A stretch of DNA of 64,000 bases, taken from JACCXG01 sp963717745. Lineage in GTDB: Bacteria > Acidobacteriota > Vicinamibacteria > Vicinamibacterales > 2-12-FULL-66-21. Shown here piece by piece: positions 55,716 to 64,000 of this stretch. The notes under the pieces are model-generated. The model did not search any database, was not told the DNA's origin, and saw nothing but the letters and a program-made list of their open reading frames with translations. Both the position numbers and the translations under genes were made by a program. Each line of letters opens with the position of its first letter. Position 1 is the stretch's first letter. The stretch spans positions 409,275 through 473,274 of the forward strand of contig CAVQXJ010000007.1 of assembly GCA_963717745.1 (NCBI GenBank). Direction: 5' to 3'.

Positions 55716-58413
55716 ATGCACTACAGGTATTTCACGCTATCCGGCTCTCTGGCGTTGGCCTTGAGCGTTGTTGGCGCTACACCCGCAACAGCCCAGCCGG
55801 CTATCACAGCGTCGGTTTCTCCTAATCCGAACGCCGCGCAGTGGAACAGCACGGACGTTACGGTCACATTCACCTGCTCGAACGCTCCGGCGTCCTGCAC
55901 GGGTCCGGTCGTGATCTCGACCGAGGGGGCGAACCAGGTCGTCGAAGGCACCGCTCGTGATACGAACGAGAACATCGCGACGGCTCTGGTCACCGTCAAC
56001 ATCGATCGCACTCCTCCCGTCGTCGCGTTCACGACGCCTCCGCTCACCCTGACGACGCAGGCTGAGATCACGCTGACGACCGGCGTGAGCGACCTCCTGT
56101 CTGGAGTCGCCTCGGCCAACTGCAACGGGGCGGCCGCGACGATCGTGGACGGAGTCGTGACCTGCACCGTGCCGCTCTACCCTGGCATGAACTCTCTCTC
56201 GGTGGTTGCCGCCGACAGCGCGGGTAACACCCAGTCGGTCGGCGTGCGGATCAAGCGCGTCGGCACACCGACCCGCGCTTCGATCACACCGCTCGTTCGA
56301 ACGCTGCTGGTCGACGATGAGCGCTTCATATCGATGATCGACGAGTTTGGAGAGCCACTCGACGGCGTGCAATGGTCGACGAGTGACGACGCGATCGCCG
56401 AAGTGGTAGAGGTCGAGGGCGATGTGGCGGTCCGTGGCATCTCATCGGGCGAGGTTGAGATCACCGGGGCTATCAACGGGTTGACGGCTACGACAACCAT
56501 CAACGTCGTGGCCGCCCTGACGCTGCCGCTGGGTTCGGTGAAGTGGCACCTGCCCAAGGATGGTCCGCAGTGGTACCGGCCGCTCACAGCGACCGCGGTC
56601 AGCGGTTCGGACGTGCGCACGTACAGCTTCGACTTCTCCGAGGCCGGCATGACGGTGCGGGCGCTCTCGTCGGATGGCGAACAGGTCTGGAGTGAACTGC
56701 GGCCGCAAGCATACAGGCCACTCTTCTCGGATATCGAGGGCGGAGTCGTGCTCGTCGAAGGTAACGGCCTGGCTCGAATCGGCGGCGGACCTGGAACGAT
56801 TCCGTGGCGATGGGAAACGGACCTATACTTTCCCACCGAAGCCGCTCCTGGCAATGGCTACGTCGTTCAGGCAGCCGACGGCACGATCTATGTGATGGTC
56901 GGTATGGGCGCCGACTTCCGCATCATTGGCCTCGACGGCCGGACCGGTATCAGAAGTTTGCGATTCCCTCACCCATCCAGCCCTTCCCGGATGCAGAAAC
57001 ATTCACCGGGTGTCCGTTCTGGTGGTTGGACCACGCAGAAGGCTTTGGGCCGCGGCCGTTCGTAGTGGACGAGAACAACCGGGCACACGCCACTTTCGAT
57101 CGGGGCCGTTTTCACTACACGTGTACGGAAAGTGCCATCACCAATGCTCAGGGCACCATCGGCACGACGCTACTAACCGTGACGCCGGTTGGCTCATCAA
57201 TGGCCCGGCCGCTGCACTGGGACGCTTTCGACGGGCCGATGACCGACTGGGACGCTTATGGACCCCCGCGAACCTACATTGACAATGGATTCCTGGTCCC
57301 TGATGGTGTCGGAGGGCTCCTCTCGAGCTTCATGGACGCAGCCAGCACGTCGCACCACATCCGGCGAATAGAGGATTCGGGCTATACGGACTATGCGATG
57401 CCTTCGGGTACCAACGCCCTCGCGATGGTGGGTGACGACGCGACCGGATACTTCCTTTCCGCATCTCTGGACGGCGTGACGGCCGCAGACACACGCAACG
57501 GAGCACCGAAATGGACAGTCACAGGCGCTCTGTGGTCACTTCCGGTTGCCACGAATCTGGGCGGGGGCATCGACATGTTCGACGGCACCACGTTGACGGT
57601 TCTCGACGGCGAAGGCCAGCCGGTGTCGACGCATTCAGTCCCCGTGGCAGGGTTCGAGCTCTGGCATAGCCCAAGCTCGGAAACGTTCATCGGCATGGCC
57701 GAGTGTTGTGAGTACACCAGCACTGGCCGGCCCGGAGTCAGCTGATGAGTCACTGTATCTCTTCGCCGGGTTCGATTACACGGGCGTTGCGAATGCCGGC
57801 AACGCTCAGCTCAGCGGAGCGCCGAGCATGCCGGACTGCTGGACCACTCCACCGTCCTTCGGCACCTTCGGCGTCCCCGATGGGCAGCGAACGAGACTGC
57901 GTCGGGAGTATGGTACTCTACGGAGTGCACCTGATCCCGGAATGTTGGATGTTCACCGACAATAACGGGTCTGCCCTCTTCAGCTTCCAGACCCTGAATC
58001 AGGGCCACTATAACGTAGCCCTGCTGACCGACGCTTTTCTCCGTCCGTCCAGCAGCGGTTTCAGCCTTGATGCGTGGTTCAGCGAGGCACAGAAAAGCGA
58101 GCCACAAATCAGCTTTACTATTAATAGTGCTTTTCGAAGCCCGAAGAAGAACGCAAACCTGAAACCGATTGCGGGCGCCACAAACAGTCGTCATTTGTAC
58201 GGCGACGCGGCGGATGTGGACACTGGAGATGTCGACGCTAGGTATGACAGGTTGATTCAAGCGGCGAGAGACTTGAATATGTGGACGGAGCCCGATAACG
58301 GACCTTGCAAGAAGGCTTGCGCGCACGCCGATCTGAGACCGGCGACTTGGACGCCGAGGACACTGAAGAACATGGCTCCGTACCGGTCCGGGACATGGGA
58401 TTCGAGATGGTAA
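55716..58413 (+). CDS. Large secreted protein with Ig-like repeats and a C-terminal M15 peptidase domain (frameshifted)
   Basis: A signal peptide (LSGSLALALSVVGATPATAQ) is followed by two Ig-like/cadherin-type modules (SVSPNPNAAQWNSTDVTVTF; TPPVVAFTTPPLTLTTQAEI) and a Big-2-like module (ASITPLVRTLLVDDERFISM, AVRGISSGEVEITG-like). After these comes a propeller-like region with IPWRWETDLYFPTEAAPGNG and VVQAADGTIYVMVGMG. The last 130 residues form a D,D-carboxypeptidase (M15) domain: INSAFRSPKKNANLKP, NSRHLYGDAADVDTG (zinc His and Asp) and CKKACAHADLRPATW (second zinc His). Frame changes near 56945, 57725 and 57880 must be joined. It could cut peptidoglycan stems of other cells or of the host during export. 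It is the largest cargo gene of the island. Confidence 0.7.
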
Positions 58414-58427
58414 GACACCTCGTAAAC

Positions 58428-59250
58428 ATGCTGGGGGGCTGGACTCAAATCCAGCCTCCTCGTCTGGTGCGTGATGGCGTGTGTGGGTCCCGCCGCGGCC
58501 CAGACCGTCGTCGAGCCGGCATCGGAAATGTCGCACGTTCTCCAGCAGTTGCAGTCACCGAGTTGGAGGACGCGCTCGGCCGGGTTCGACGCTCTCGTCG
58601 AACTGGCGATTCCCAAGGACTTCGATCTTAACAGCTACATGGTCCCGCCGGGACTGGACGTTCTCCTTCAACGGGTGCCTGAGCGGCGTGAGACGATCAC
58701 GCTCGCGTTGATTGGCTTGCTCGAACGCGAGAATCGCGGCAAGGCATCAATCAGCAATGAGGAATACTGGGACTATCTCGGCGAGCTGGTCGGGGCGGTT
58801 GCGTCACTCCGTGATAAGCGAGCTGTCGCCGGGCTGATGGACCACATCCAAAGCGGAAAGCGGACGACACACGGTTTGGCGGCGCTGGGAATCGATGCTC
58901 TCGATTCAGTGTTGCGTGCGTGCGCGAGTGCCAATCTGCACGTGCGAGACGGGGCCGTCAGGACACTTGACGAAATGCTGGAGAGCCCACGTTCACTAGG
59001 CATCGACGAAGCGGCTATCGCCAGAATCAAAGCAGCGCTGATTCGAACAGTGCATGAGGACAACTACTACATTCGACGCAACTCGGTCGGGGCATTGGGC
59101 AAGATTGACGGTGATGACGTCACGATGCTGCTGCAACAGATAGCGAAGACGGACACGATGACCCTGCCTGCCTTGAATGGGAGCGGTGAGGTCCGATACC
59201 CAGCGAGGGAGGCCGCCAACGAGGCGTTGCGAAAGAGAAACAAAATATAG
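58428..59250 (+). CDS. Secreted HEAT-repeat protein
   Basis: Helical repeats of HEAT/PBS-lyase type fill the protein: SPSWRTRSAGFDALVELAIP, LRDKRAVAGLMDHIQSGK, LHVRDGAVRTLDEMLESP and IRRNSVGALGKIDGDDVTML. The N-terminus SSLLVWCVMACVGPAAAQ is a signal peptide. With the six-G run at 58431-58436 read as five, the frame starts at ATG 58428 (MLGAGLKSSLL). Without correction the first usable ATG is 58471. It lies 14 nt after the M15 protein gene and may serve as its partner or immunity protein (inference from position only). Confidence 0.72.
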
Positions 59251-59735
59251 TGCGTCTAGAGAGGCCGCTGATGAGCGGCTACGCAGCCCAGCACCTCCGC
59301 CCGAACGCGACCGTCCTGGTATCCCTTCCCTACAGCCCGCCCGACTCCAAGCGCTGGATTTGCCGGAGCCAGCTCATCACTGGGTTCCAACTGGCGCTGT
59401 TCTGGTCCACCATCCTTCGCTCACGCGAGCTAACGCCGAAGCGTGAGCTTCGGCTAGGCAAGCCATGCGAAGGATGTCTCGCCGAAGCCGCGGAGCGGCG
59501 AAGGCGGACCACCTACGGGGACGCTCGCTCAAGGCTGTGGATGCGGCGAGCGACGGCTCGGCCGCCATGTCACGTCTCATCGAAGCGGCGCAACGCCGGC
59601 GGCCAGCAGAAGCGCGAAGATTCCTCAACAGGCGGCGCCCTTCTAGAGCTCTGCAAATAGCCACGTCGGCAGGCGAAACCCGAAAATCAACCCGACTTGA
59701 CGTCGGTGCGACCAGGCACCGGCTTTGCCGTACCG
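59251..59735. other. Non-coding spacer with hairpins
   Basis: No supportable gene. Two REP-like palindromes are visible near 59430-59505: GCCGAAGCGTGAGCTTCGGC, and CGCCGAAGCCGCGGAGCGGC with GAAGGCG following. Open frames on both strands look like shadow. Confidence 0.5.
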
Positions 59736-59990
59736 ATGAGCGTGACCAAACGCTTTGTCTACGGACTTCGTAGCATGACCGATCAGACACGCTTTTACAC
59801 CGGTGTGACCAGCAATGTCTCAGCGCGCATCGAATGGCACAACGCTGGCCGCTGCAATCACACGGCGAAATTCCGACCGTGGGAACTCGTCGTCGCCCTA
59901 GAGTTTGGAAACGAGGAACGCGCTATCCGCTTCGAACGCTATCTTAAATCCGGTTCCGGCCGCGCCTTTGCGAAACGACACTTCGGATGA
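59736..59990 (+). CDS. GIY-YIG endonuclease-domain protein (YhbQ/UPF0213-like)
   Basis: An 84-residue single-domain GIY-YIG protein: FVYGLRSMTDQTRFYTGVTS covers the two strands (here VYG and YTG), followed by NVSARIEWHNAGRCNHTAKF with the conserved Arg and the RPWELVVALEFGNEERAIRF and KSGSGRAFAKRHF segments with the catalytic Glu region. Small relatives may act in repair or on mobile DNA; substrates are unknown. It is convergent with recombinase copy 2 and lies where that gene loses its C-terminal half, so it may have arrived with the rearrangement. Confidence 0.87.
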   Translation: MSVTKRFVYGLRSMTDQTRFYTGVTSNVSARIEWHNAGRCNHTAKFRPWELVVALEFGNEERAIRFERYLKSGSGRAFAKRHFG

Positions 59991-60010
59991 AGGTGCGCTG
60001 ACTTCTCGAC

Positions 60011-60901
60011 TGCCGGTGAGGCCGCGACCACAGGAGTCGCAGCGGATGAAGGCGCGGAGTGGGAAATCCGGATGCGCACGCTGCTGGGGCGTAGTGCTGG
60101 GCACGCGGCCGGCCAGCACGGCCTGCACGCTGTAGAACAAGGCCTCTGAAATCAGCGGCTCGAAGTCGCCGCGCTTCGTGCGGACGCCGTACTCGGGGAC
60201 GTCCACGATTGCAGCATAGAGGGGATTGCGCAGCAGCATGCCGATCGCCTGTGAGGTGAGAGACCGACCGCGCCGGTTGGTCAAGCCCCACGCGTTGGTC
60301 TGCTTGAGCAGTTGTTCCTTGGTGTACCGTCCGGTCGCGTATCCTGGAACGCTCGTCGCACGAGCGGCGCGCGCTCGGGGTCGGCCATCAGGCTCTTGCC
60401 TATGGCCCGCGGCGCGTTCAGGTATCCGAGCGGTGCCAGGAACACCCAGCGTCCGAGCTCCAGGGCGGCCTTCATGCCGGCGCGGGTCCGATCCGCGCGA
60501 CAGTCGTTGTCGAACTGCGCGAACGCCGCGAGCACGCCCTCCATCAACTTGCCGGTGGACGTGTCGTCGATCGGTTCCGTGGCGGACCGCAGTGAGATGC
60601 CGAGCGACTGCAGCAGGGAGCGGAGCGCGAAGTGGTCGTATTTGTCGCGCGCAAAGCGCGTCAGGTTGAAGACGACGACGAAGTGCACGCGGCCCTTGTT
60701 CAGACGGCAGTACGTGAGCAGGCTCTGCAGCTGGCTGCGGTCCGTGGTCTTCGCGCTCTCGCCTTCCTCGTGAAAGCGTTCGATGACCTCGTACCCCTGG
60801 CGGCGGCAGTACTCTTCGCACGCGCGAAGTTGTGTGGGCAGGCTGAGATTCTCGGTCTGCTCCTTCGTGCTGACGCGAACGTAGATCACCGCGCCGACCA
60901 T
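60011..60901 (-). pseudogene. Large serine recombinase, copy 2, truncated
   Basis: A close relative of copy 1 from its start (VGAVIYVRVSTKEQTENLSL) to the zinc ribbon (IRCDSCGRGLTGS). There it breaks off at about 60011 and the frame continues into the GIY-YIG gene region. One base is missing near 60340 within the YATGR segment (copy 1 GCGTACTCCTCG, here GCGTATCCTGG). The loss of the second cysteine pair and coiled coil should prevent att-site binding. The resolvase domain is intact. It is best read as the remnant of a second related element inserted in tandem. Confidence 0.85.
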
Positions 60902-61146
60902 GGTTGGCAGCGTAGATCCATTCGCGCGGGTCGGGCAAGCTGCGTTTGCGAGGCACGGGTTCTACTCGGAAGGCGACAGTGCTCCTGGTACATCTCGACC
61001 ACGATGCACGCCATCGTCTCTGCGTGTCGGCGGATGTCCTCGATGTCCTGATCGGTCATCGATTCCGCGTCCTCGCCGAGCAGTTCCCGACAGCGCGCGA
61101 TCGAAATCGGCTCCGGCCTTGGTTCCGCATGTTCGACGTACTCCAT
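60886..61146 (-). CDS. Small recombinase-linked protein, copy 2
   Basis: An 86-residue protein with core ISIARCRELLGEDAESMTDQ and DIEDIRRHAETMACIVVEMY, matching the protein before recombinase copy 1. The tail (HCRLPSRTRASQTQLARPAR) is longer and overlaps the start of the recombinase by 16 nt, whereas copy 1 stops earlier. Start is the ATG giving MEYVEHAEPRPEP. Conservation of the pair in two diverged copies indicates a functional module; the role is unknown. Confidence 0.68.
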   Translation of the reverse strand: MEYVEHAEPRPEPISIARCRELLGEDAESMTDQDIEDIRRHAETMACIVVEMYQEHCRLPSRTRASQTQLARPARMDLRCQPWSAR

Positions 61147-62118
61147 GGGCACCTCTGCGAACTCGCTGCAGACGTTCGTGATGCGGTGGAGTGCGCTCGA
61201 AGCGCGCCGGCTTGGTGCCGGCGCGCCTATGACGATGAGCGTGGGTGTGGCGTGACGCCGACACCGAAGCGCGTGACTTGAAGTCGAACGCGCGATCGCA
61301 CGAGAGTGCGCGATCAATCGACTGGTTGTTGAAGGGGCTGAGAGCTTGCTCTGAGAGCGTTGGCTTCAGCGCTCCGCGTCTGGCTGGACTGCGGAGGGGT
61401 GCGCGGTGGCACCGACGAGACCTTCACGATACGACTGCCCGGCCGCGGTCCGCGTCAACGCCGAAATGAAGACAAGCTTCCCCGGCCATCACATAAATGC
61501 GACCTTCGAGCTGCGCGGAGGCGGCGTCAAGGCCGGAGCCCGCAGGGTCGAGCGCAGCGAGAGCCTTGACGCCGACGAGCACAGCGTGATCCTGGTCATG
61601 TGATGGCCGATGTTCTGACGAACATAGCGGCTGAAGATCACAGCAGGTTGTTCGAGGGTCTGCGACGACTTCGCGCGCGAGAACGCACGGGCAATCGACC
61701 TCCGGATCGCAAGGAGAATACGCGAGAGATCGCGGCACGGATGTAGGGCGGTTGCATGGGTCGAAACTCTCATGACAGCTGCGGCGGACTGACGGCGCCG
61801 ACACGGGCGCCGCAGCCCGCAGCCGTGGCGTGAGCGACCACCTCCCTGGCCGCGGGCTTGGCAGGCAGAGCGGCTAGTGACAGTGTTTGACCGGGGTCTC
61901 ACGGGGTGCCTGACACAGTTCTGACACAGAACCGAGCCTCACTTCTCCGCGCGCGGTGTCAATGTGTATCGACATCGCGCGACGCTCGTTCAGCTTTCGC
62001 CAGCAGTCCCAACTCCTGCGCGCCGAGGCGGCTGCCCTGCCCCAAGATATGGACCGACCGGTGCGGCGACGGGCAGATTCCACGCGCTCGTGGCAATACT
62101 GCCCGTCACGATCGCGGC
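61147..62118. other. Gene-poor right flank of the island
   Basis: Nothing coding can be supported. It contains a GC hairpin near 61203-61228 (GCGCCGGCTTGGTGCCGGCGC), the second GGCCATCACAT element, a degenerate arm of the 54.6 kb inverted repeat near 61823, and a tract near 61890-61930 with TGACACAGTTCTGACACAG. A minus-strand frame around 61920-62080 (LNERRAMSIHIDTARGEVRL) may be a decayed gene, but I cannot name it. Confidence 0.45.
61484..61608. repeat. Hairpin element with GGCCATCACAT ends, copy 2
   Basis: Perfect 11-bp ends (GGCCATCACAT and ATGTGATGGCC), 125 bp apart overall, with an inner stem GGCGTCAAGGC/GCCTTGACGCC and GGAGCCCGCAGGGTCGAGCG in the centre. It matches the element upstream of recombinase copy 1. 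Confidence 0.7.
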
Positions 62119-62667
62119 CTACTCGAGCGGCTCGAACGGGATGCGCTGGAAAGTGATGGCGCCTGCGCGAGGCGACAACACAACACCCTGCGGATCGATC
62201 ACTTCCAGAATCGCCCTGCCGCTGGCTTGATCACGGTCATCGCCCAGCGTCACCTCGAGCCGGATCCTCATGTAGTGAAGCAGCTGGCCTGTGTTGGCGT
62301 CGTAAAAGATGTCCCATATCGTCACGCCGAACCGTCCCTTGCCAAGGTAGCGCCAGACGCCATGGGCCGCCGTGTGTGGCGGACGTGCGGGTGCGATGCT
62401 GACTTCGCCTGGCACCGAGCGAAGGACGGTTCCATCGGCGTGGAACGTGATGAGTTGTTTGAGGCCGGTGGCGGTGGTGCCAAACCAGGAGCCGACCATG
62501 GCCCACGGTCGCCCCTGTTTACCGTGCTCGTCGCTCGCGTCCTGCCGCTCCTGACTCTGGCCAGGTTGCGCAATGGATTGGGCCTGCGTTGCGGTCGCCG
62601 CGAGCGCGAACGTGCCGGTCAGCAGCAGTGTCCCGAGGATTCTCGTGGTCGACATGATCTTCACCAT
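62119..62667 (-). CDS. Secreted protein of unknown function (lipocalin-like pattern)
   Basis: A signal peptide (ILGTLLLTGTFALAATATQA) precedes a Gln-rich linker and a beta-rich domain: VGSWFGTTATGLKQLITFHA, DGTVLRSVPGEVS, HGVWRYLGKGRFGVTIWDIF and GVVLSPRAGAITFQRI. The G-x-W start and repeated strands resemble small lipocalin-like acidobacterial proteins, but no named family is certain. Two in-frame ATGs (62667 and 62655) are possible. It lies 124 bp from the divergent sigma factor gene. Confidence 0.75.
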   Translation of the reverse strand: MVKIMSTTRILGTLLLTGTFALAATATQAQSIAQPGQSQERQDASDEHGKQGRPWAMVGSWFGTTATGLKQLITFHADGTVLRSVPGEVSIAPARPPHTAAHGVWRYLGKGRFGVTIWDIFYDANTGQLLHYMRIRLEVTLGDDRDQASGRAILEVIDPQGVVLSPRAGAITFQRIPFEPLE

Positions 62668-62771
62668 ATAGGTCGCTCCCTTGGCCCGGCCATTGGTTTG
62701 ACCGCGGGCTCTACTGAAATAGGCGCAGAAACCCGGGAACAGCTATCGCTCGAAGAAACGGCGAAGGCCGA

Positions 62772-62777
62772 TATAAT
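62772..62777 (+). promoter_or_regulatory. -10 box upstream of the ECF sigma gene
   Basis: A consensus TATAAT 14 nt before the start codon, leaving a leader of only about 8 nt. No clear -35 box at the usual distance. Confidence 0.5.
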
Positions 62778-62791
62778 GCCAACCAACCACC

Positions 62792-63390
62792 ATGCCTGAG
62801 CTCGTGAGCACGGGTGAACCGCTTCCCGACGACGTCAGTGCGTTGCTCCGTGCGTGGACCGACGGTGACCAGCGCGCGCTCGCTCGGCTGACCCCGATCG
62901 TGTACGACGAGCTCCACCGTCTGGCGCACTACTACCTGAAACGCGAGCGGGCCGGCCACAGCCTGCAGACGACGGCGCTGGTCAATGAGGCCTACATGCG
63001 GCTGGTCGACTACAAACGCATGCAGTGGCAGAACCGCGCTCATTTCATGGCGGCAGCGGCGCAGGCCATGCGCCGCATCCTCGTCGACCAGGCGCGGCGG
63101 CGCAATGCGAAGCGGGGCGCGAACGCCGAGCATGTCTCGCTCGATGCTGAGGCGGTTATCTGCGTCGATCGCTCCGAGATTTCGGGGCCCTGGACGATGC
63201 CTTGAACGCGTTGGCGGCGCGGGCGCCGCGCAAAGCAAAAGTCGTCGAGCTGCGCTTCTTCGGCGGCCTGAGCGTGGAGGAAGCCGCCGAAGTGCTGCGC
63301 GTATCGCCGATCACCGTGATGCGCGAGTGGAAAAGCGCGAAAGCCTGGTTGTATCGAGAGCTCGCCGGCTCAACCGCCAATGGACAATGA
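62792..63390 (+). CDS. ECF sigma factor, Sig-70_X6 type (frameshifted)
   Basis: An extracytoplasmic-function sigma factor of the acidobacterial/planctomycete group linked to Ser/Thr kinases. Region 2 is LLRAWTDGDQRALARLTPIV and HSLQTTALVNEAYMRLVDYK, then RAHFMAAAAQAMRRILVDQA. Region 4 is VVELRFFGGLSVEEAAEVLR and VSPITVMREWKSAKAWLYRE. An indel near 63180 separates the regions; joined, it gives about 199 residues. It overlaps the kinase gene by 11 nt. In this family the kinase is thought to control the sigma factor. Confidence 0.9.
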
Positions 63391-64000
63391 CCGCTGGAAT
63401 CACGTCGATCAGCTGCTGCAATCCGCGCTCGACATTCCCGCGGTAGAGCGCGACGCCTATCTTCGCAACGCGTGTGGCGGCGACCAACGGCTGGCAGACG
63501 AAGTCCGTTCGCTGCTCGCCGCACACGACCGTGCCGACAGGTTCCTCGGTGCTCCGGCGATCGATCTCGCCGCACGCGAGCTCGCCCGAGCGCCGCAGCG
63601 CCGACGGCAGTCAGGCCGGCGGCGATCCGCTGATCGGTCAGACGCTCTCGCACTACCGCATCGTCGAGAAGCTCGGCGGCGGCGGGATGGGCGTGGTCTA
63701 CAAAGCCGAAGATTCGCGGCTTCACCGTCCCGTTGCGCTCAAGTTCGTCTCCGAAGATCTGGCGGGTGATGCCGAGGCCCTGAGCCGCTTTCAGCGCGAA
63801 GCCCGGACCGCTTCGGCGCTCAACCATCCACACATCTGCACGATCTACGACATCGGCGAGCAGGACGGACGATCGTTCATCGCCATGGAGTATCTGGAGG
63901 GCACGACGCTGAAGGACCGACTCGCCGACGGTCCTCTCGGACTCGAGACGGTGCTGCGGCTCGGGATCCAGATTGCTGACGCGCTGGACGCCGCCCATAC
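63380..64000 (+). CDS. Serine/threonine protein kinase, partial (frameshifted)
   Basis: The start of a PknB-type kinase cut by the window edge. The N-terminus (MDNDRWNHVDQLLQSALDIP, then RNACGGDQRLADEVRSLLAA) is the short helical segment typical of acidobacterial kinases next to Sig-70_X6 factors. After an indel near 63595 the kinase domain begins: IGQTLSHYRIVEKLGGGGMG (Gly-rich loop), RPVALKFVSEDL (ATP-binding Lys), NHPHICTIYDIGEQDGRSFI and MEYLEGTTLKDRL. The catalytic loop lies beyond the edge. It probably phosphorylates a regulator linked to the sigma factor; C-terminal sensor domains cannot be seen. Confidence 0.9.

Noticed and set aside
51927..61700. A duplicated tRNA-Ala 3' end as the right attachment site
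   Set aside because: I searched by eye for GGTTCGATCCCGG and neighbours to the right and found none; attR may lie outside or be diverged.
61874..62083. Transposase remnant on the minus strand
   Set aside because: A short frame (LNERRAMSIHIDTARGEVRL) hints at a lost protein, but no catalytic motif or terminal repeat supports an insertion sequence.

Overview
High-GC bacterial DNA, most likely Acidobacteriota (Vicinamibacteria-like). This is inferred from a MacB/FtsX permease of the ADOP type behind a PadR regulator, a Sig-70_X6-type ECF sigma factor coupled to a serine/threonine kinase, an acidobacterial-type VWA protein, PQQ propeller proteins and an S9 peptidase. No rRNA or species marker is present, so the assignment is by gene content only.

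Layout. 0-4.7 kb: HIT protein, prmC and prfA (one minus-strand operon), molybdopterin synthase (moaE, moaD), thiD and the biotin transporter bioY. 4.9-10.5 kb: exported methyltransferase, aspartase, class I fumarase, glucose-6-phosphate isomerase. 10.7-13.7 kb: A-type Fe-S carrier, a Fur repressor fused to a di-iron ferritin-like domain, a PHP phosphoesterase and a motif-dead ABC ATPase. 13.8-18.3 kb: DUF4399 protein, HAD phosphatase, a selenocysteine tRNA, YdcF, cold-shock protein, MobA-like transferase, phosphatidylserine synthase. 18.3-24.9 kb: permease, two quinoprotein-like propellers, TonB-C protein, hydrolase. 25-33.4 kb: PKD lipoprotein, animal-type haem peroxidase (heavily frameshifted), MutS-like ATPase, ADOP permease, PadR with its palindromic operator. 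33.5-51.7 kb: esterase, FAD oxidase, DPP-IV-like peptidase, sugar isomerase, LytS/LytTR two-component pair, DUF1624, CsgG-like/SH3 protein, a giant protein with a lipase-like end, sugar transferase, VWA protein, DUF763 protein. 51.85-61.6 kb: tRNA-Ala(GGC) followed by an accessory island bounded by two related serine recombinases. It carries a decayed ParDE pair, a large secreted M15-peptidase protein, a HEAT-repeat protein and a GIY-YIG nuclease. 62-64 kb: secreted protein, ECF sigma factor and the start of a Ser/Thr kinase.

Three genome-wide habits stand out. (1) Several genes show a -10 box exactly 6 nt before an ATG or GTG, which points to leaderless mRNAs. (2) Intergenic spaces are filled with hairpins whose arms are tandem 7-9-mers (AGGAG-based or GCGGGTTC-based), mostly at 3' ends of genes; three genes read through into such palindromes. 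(3) About twenty genes carry single-base frameshifts, often in short homopolymers, which suggests consensus errors of a long-read or metagenome assembly rather than mass pseudogenisation. Many coding features below are therefore given as the reconstructed full gene.
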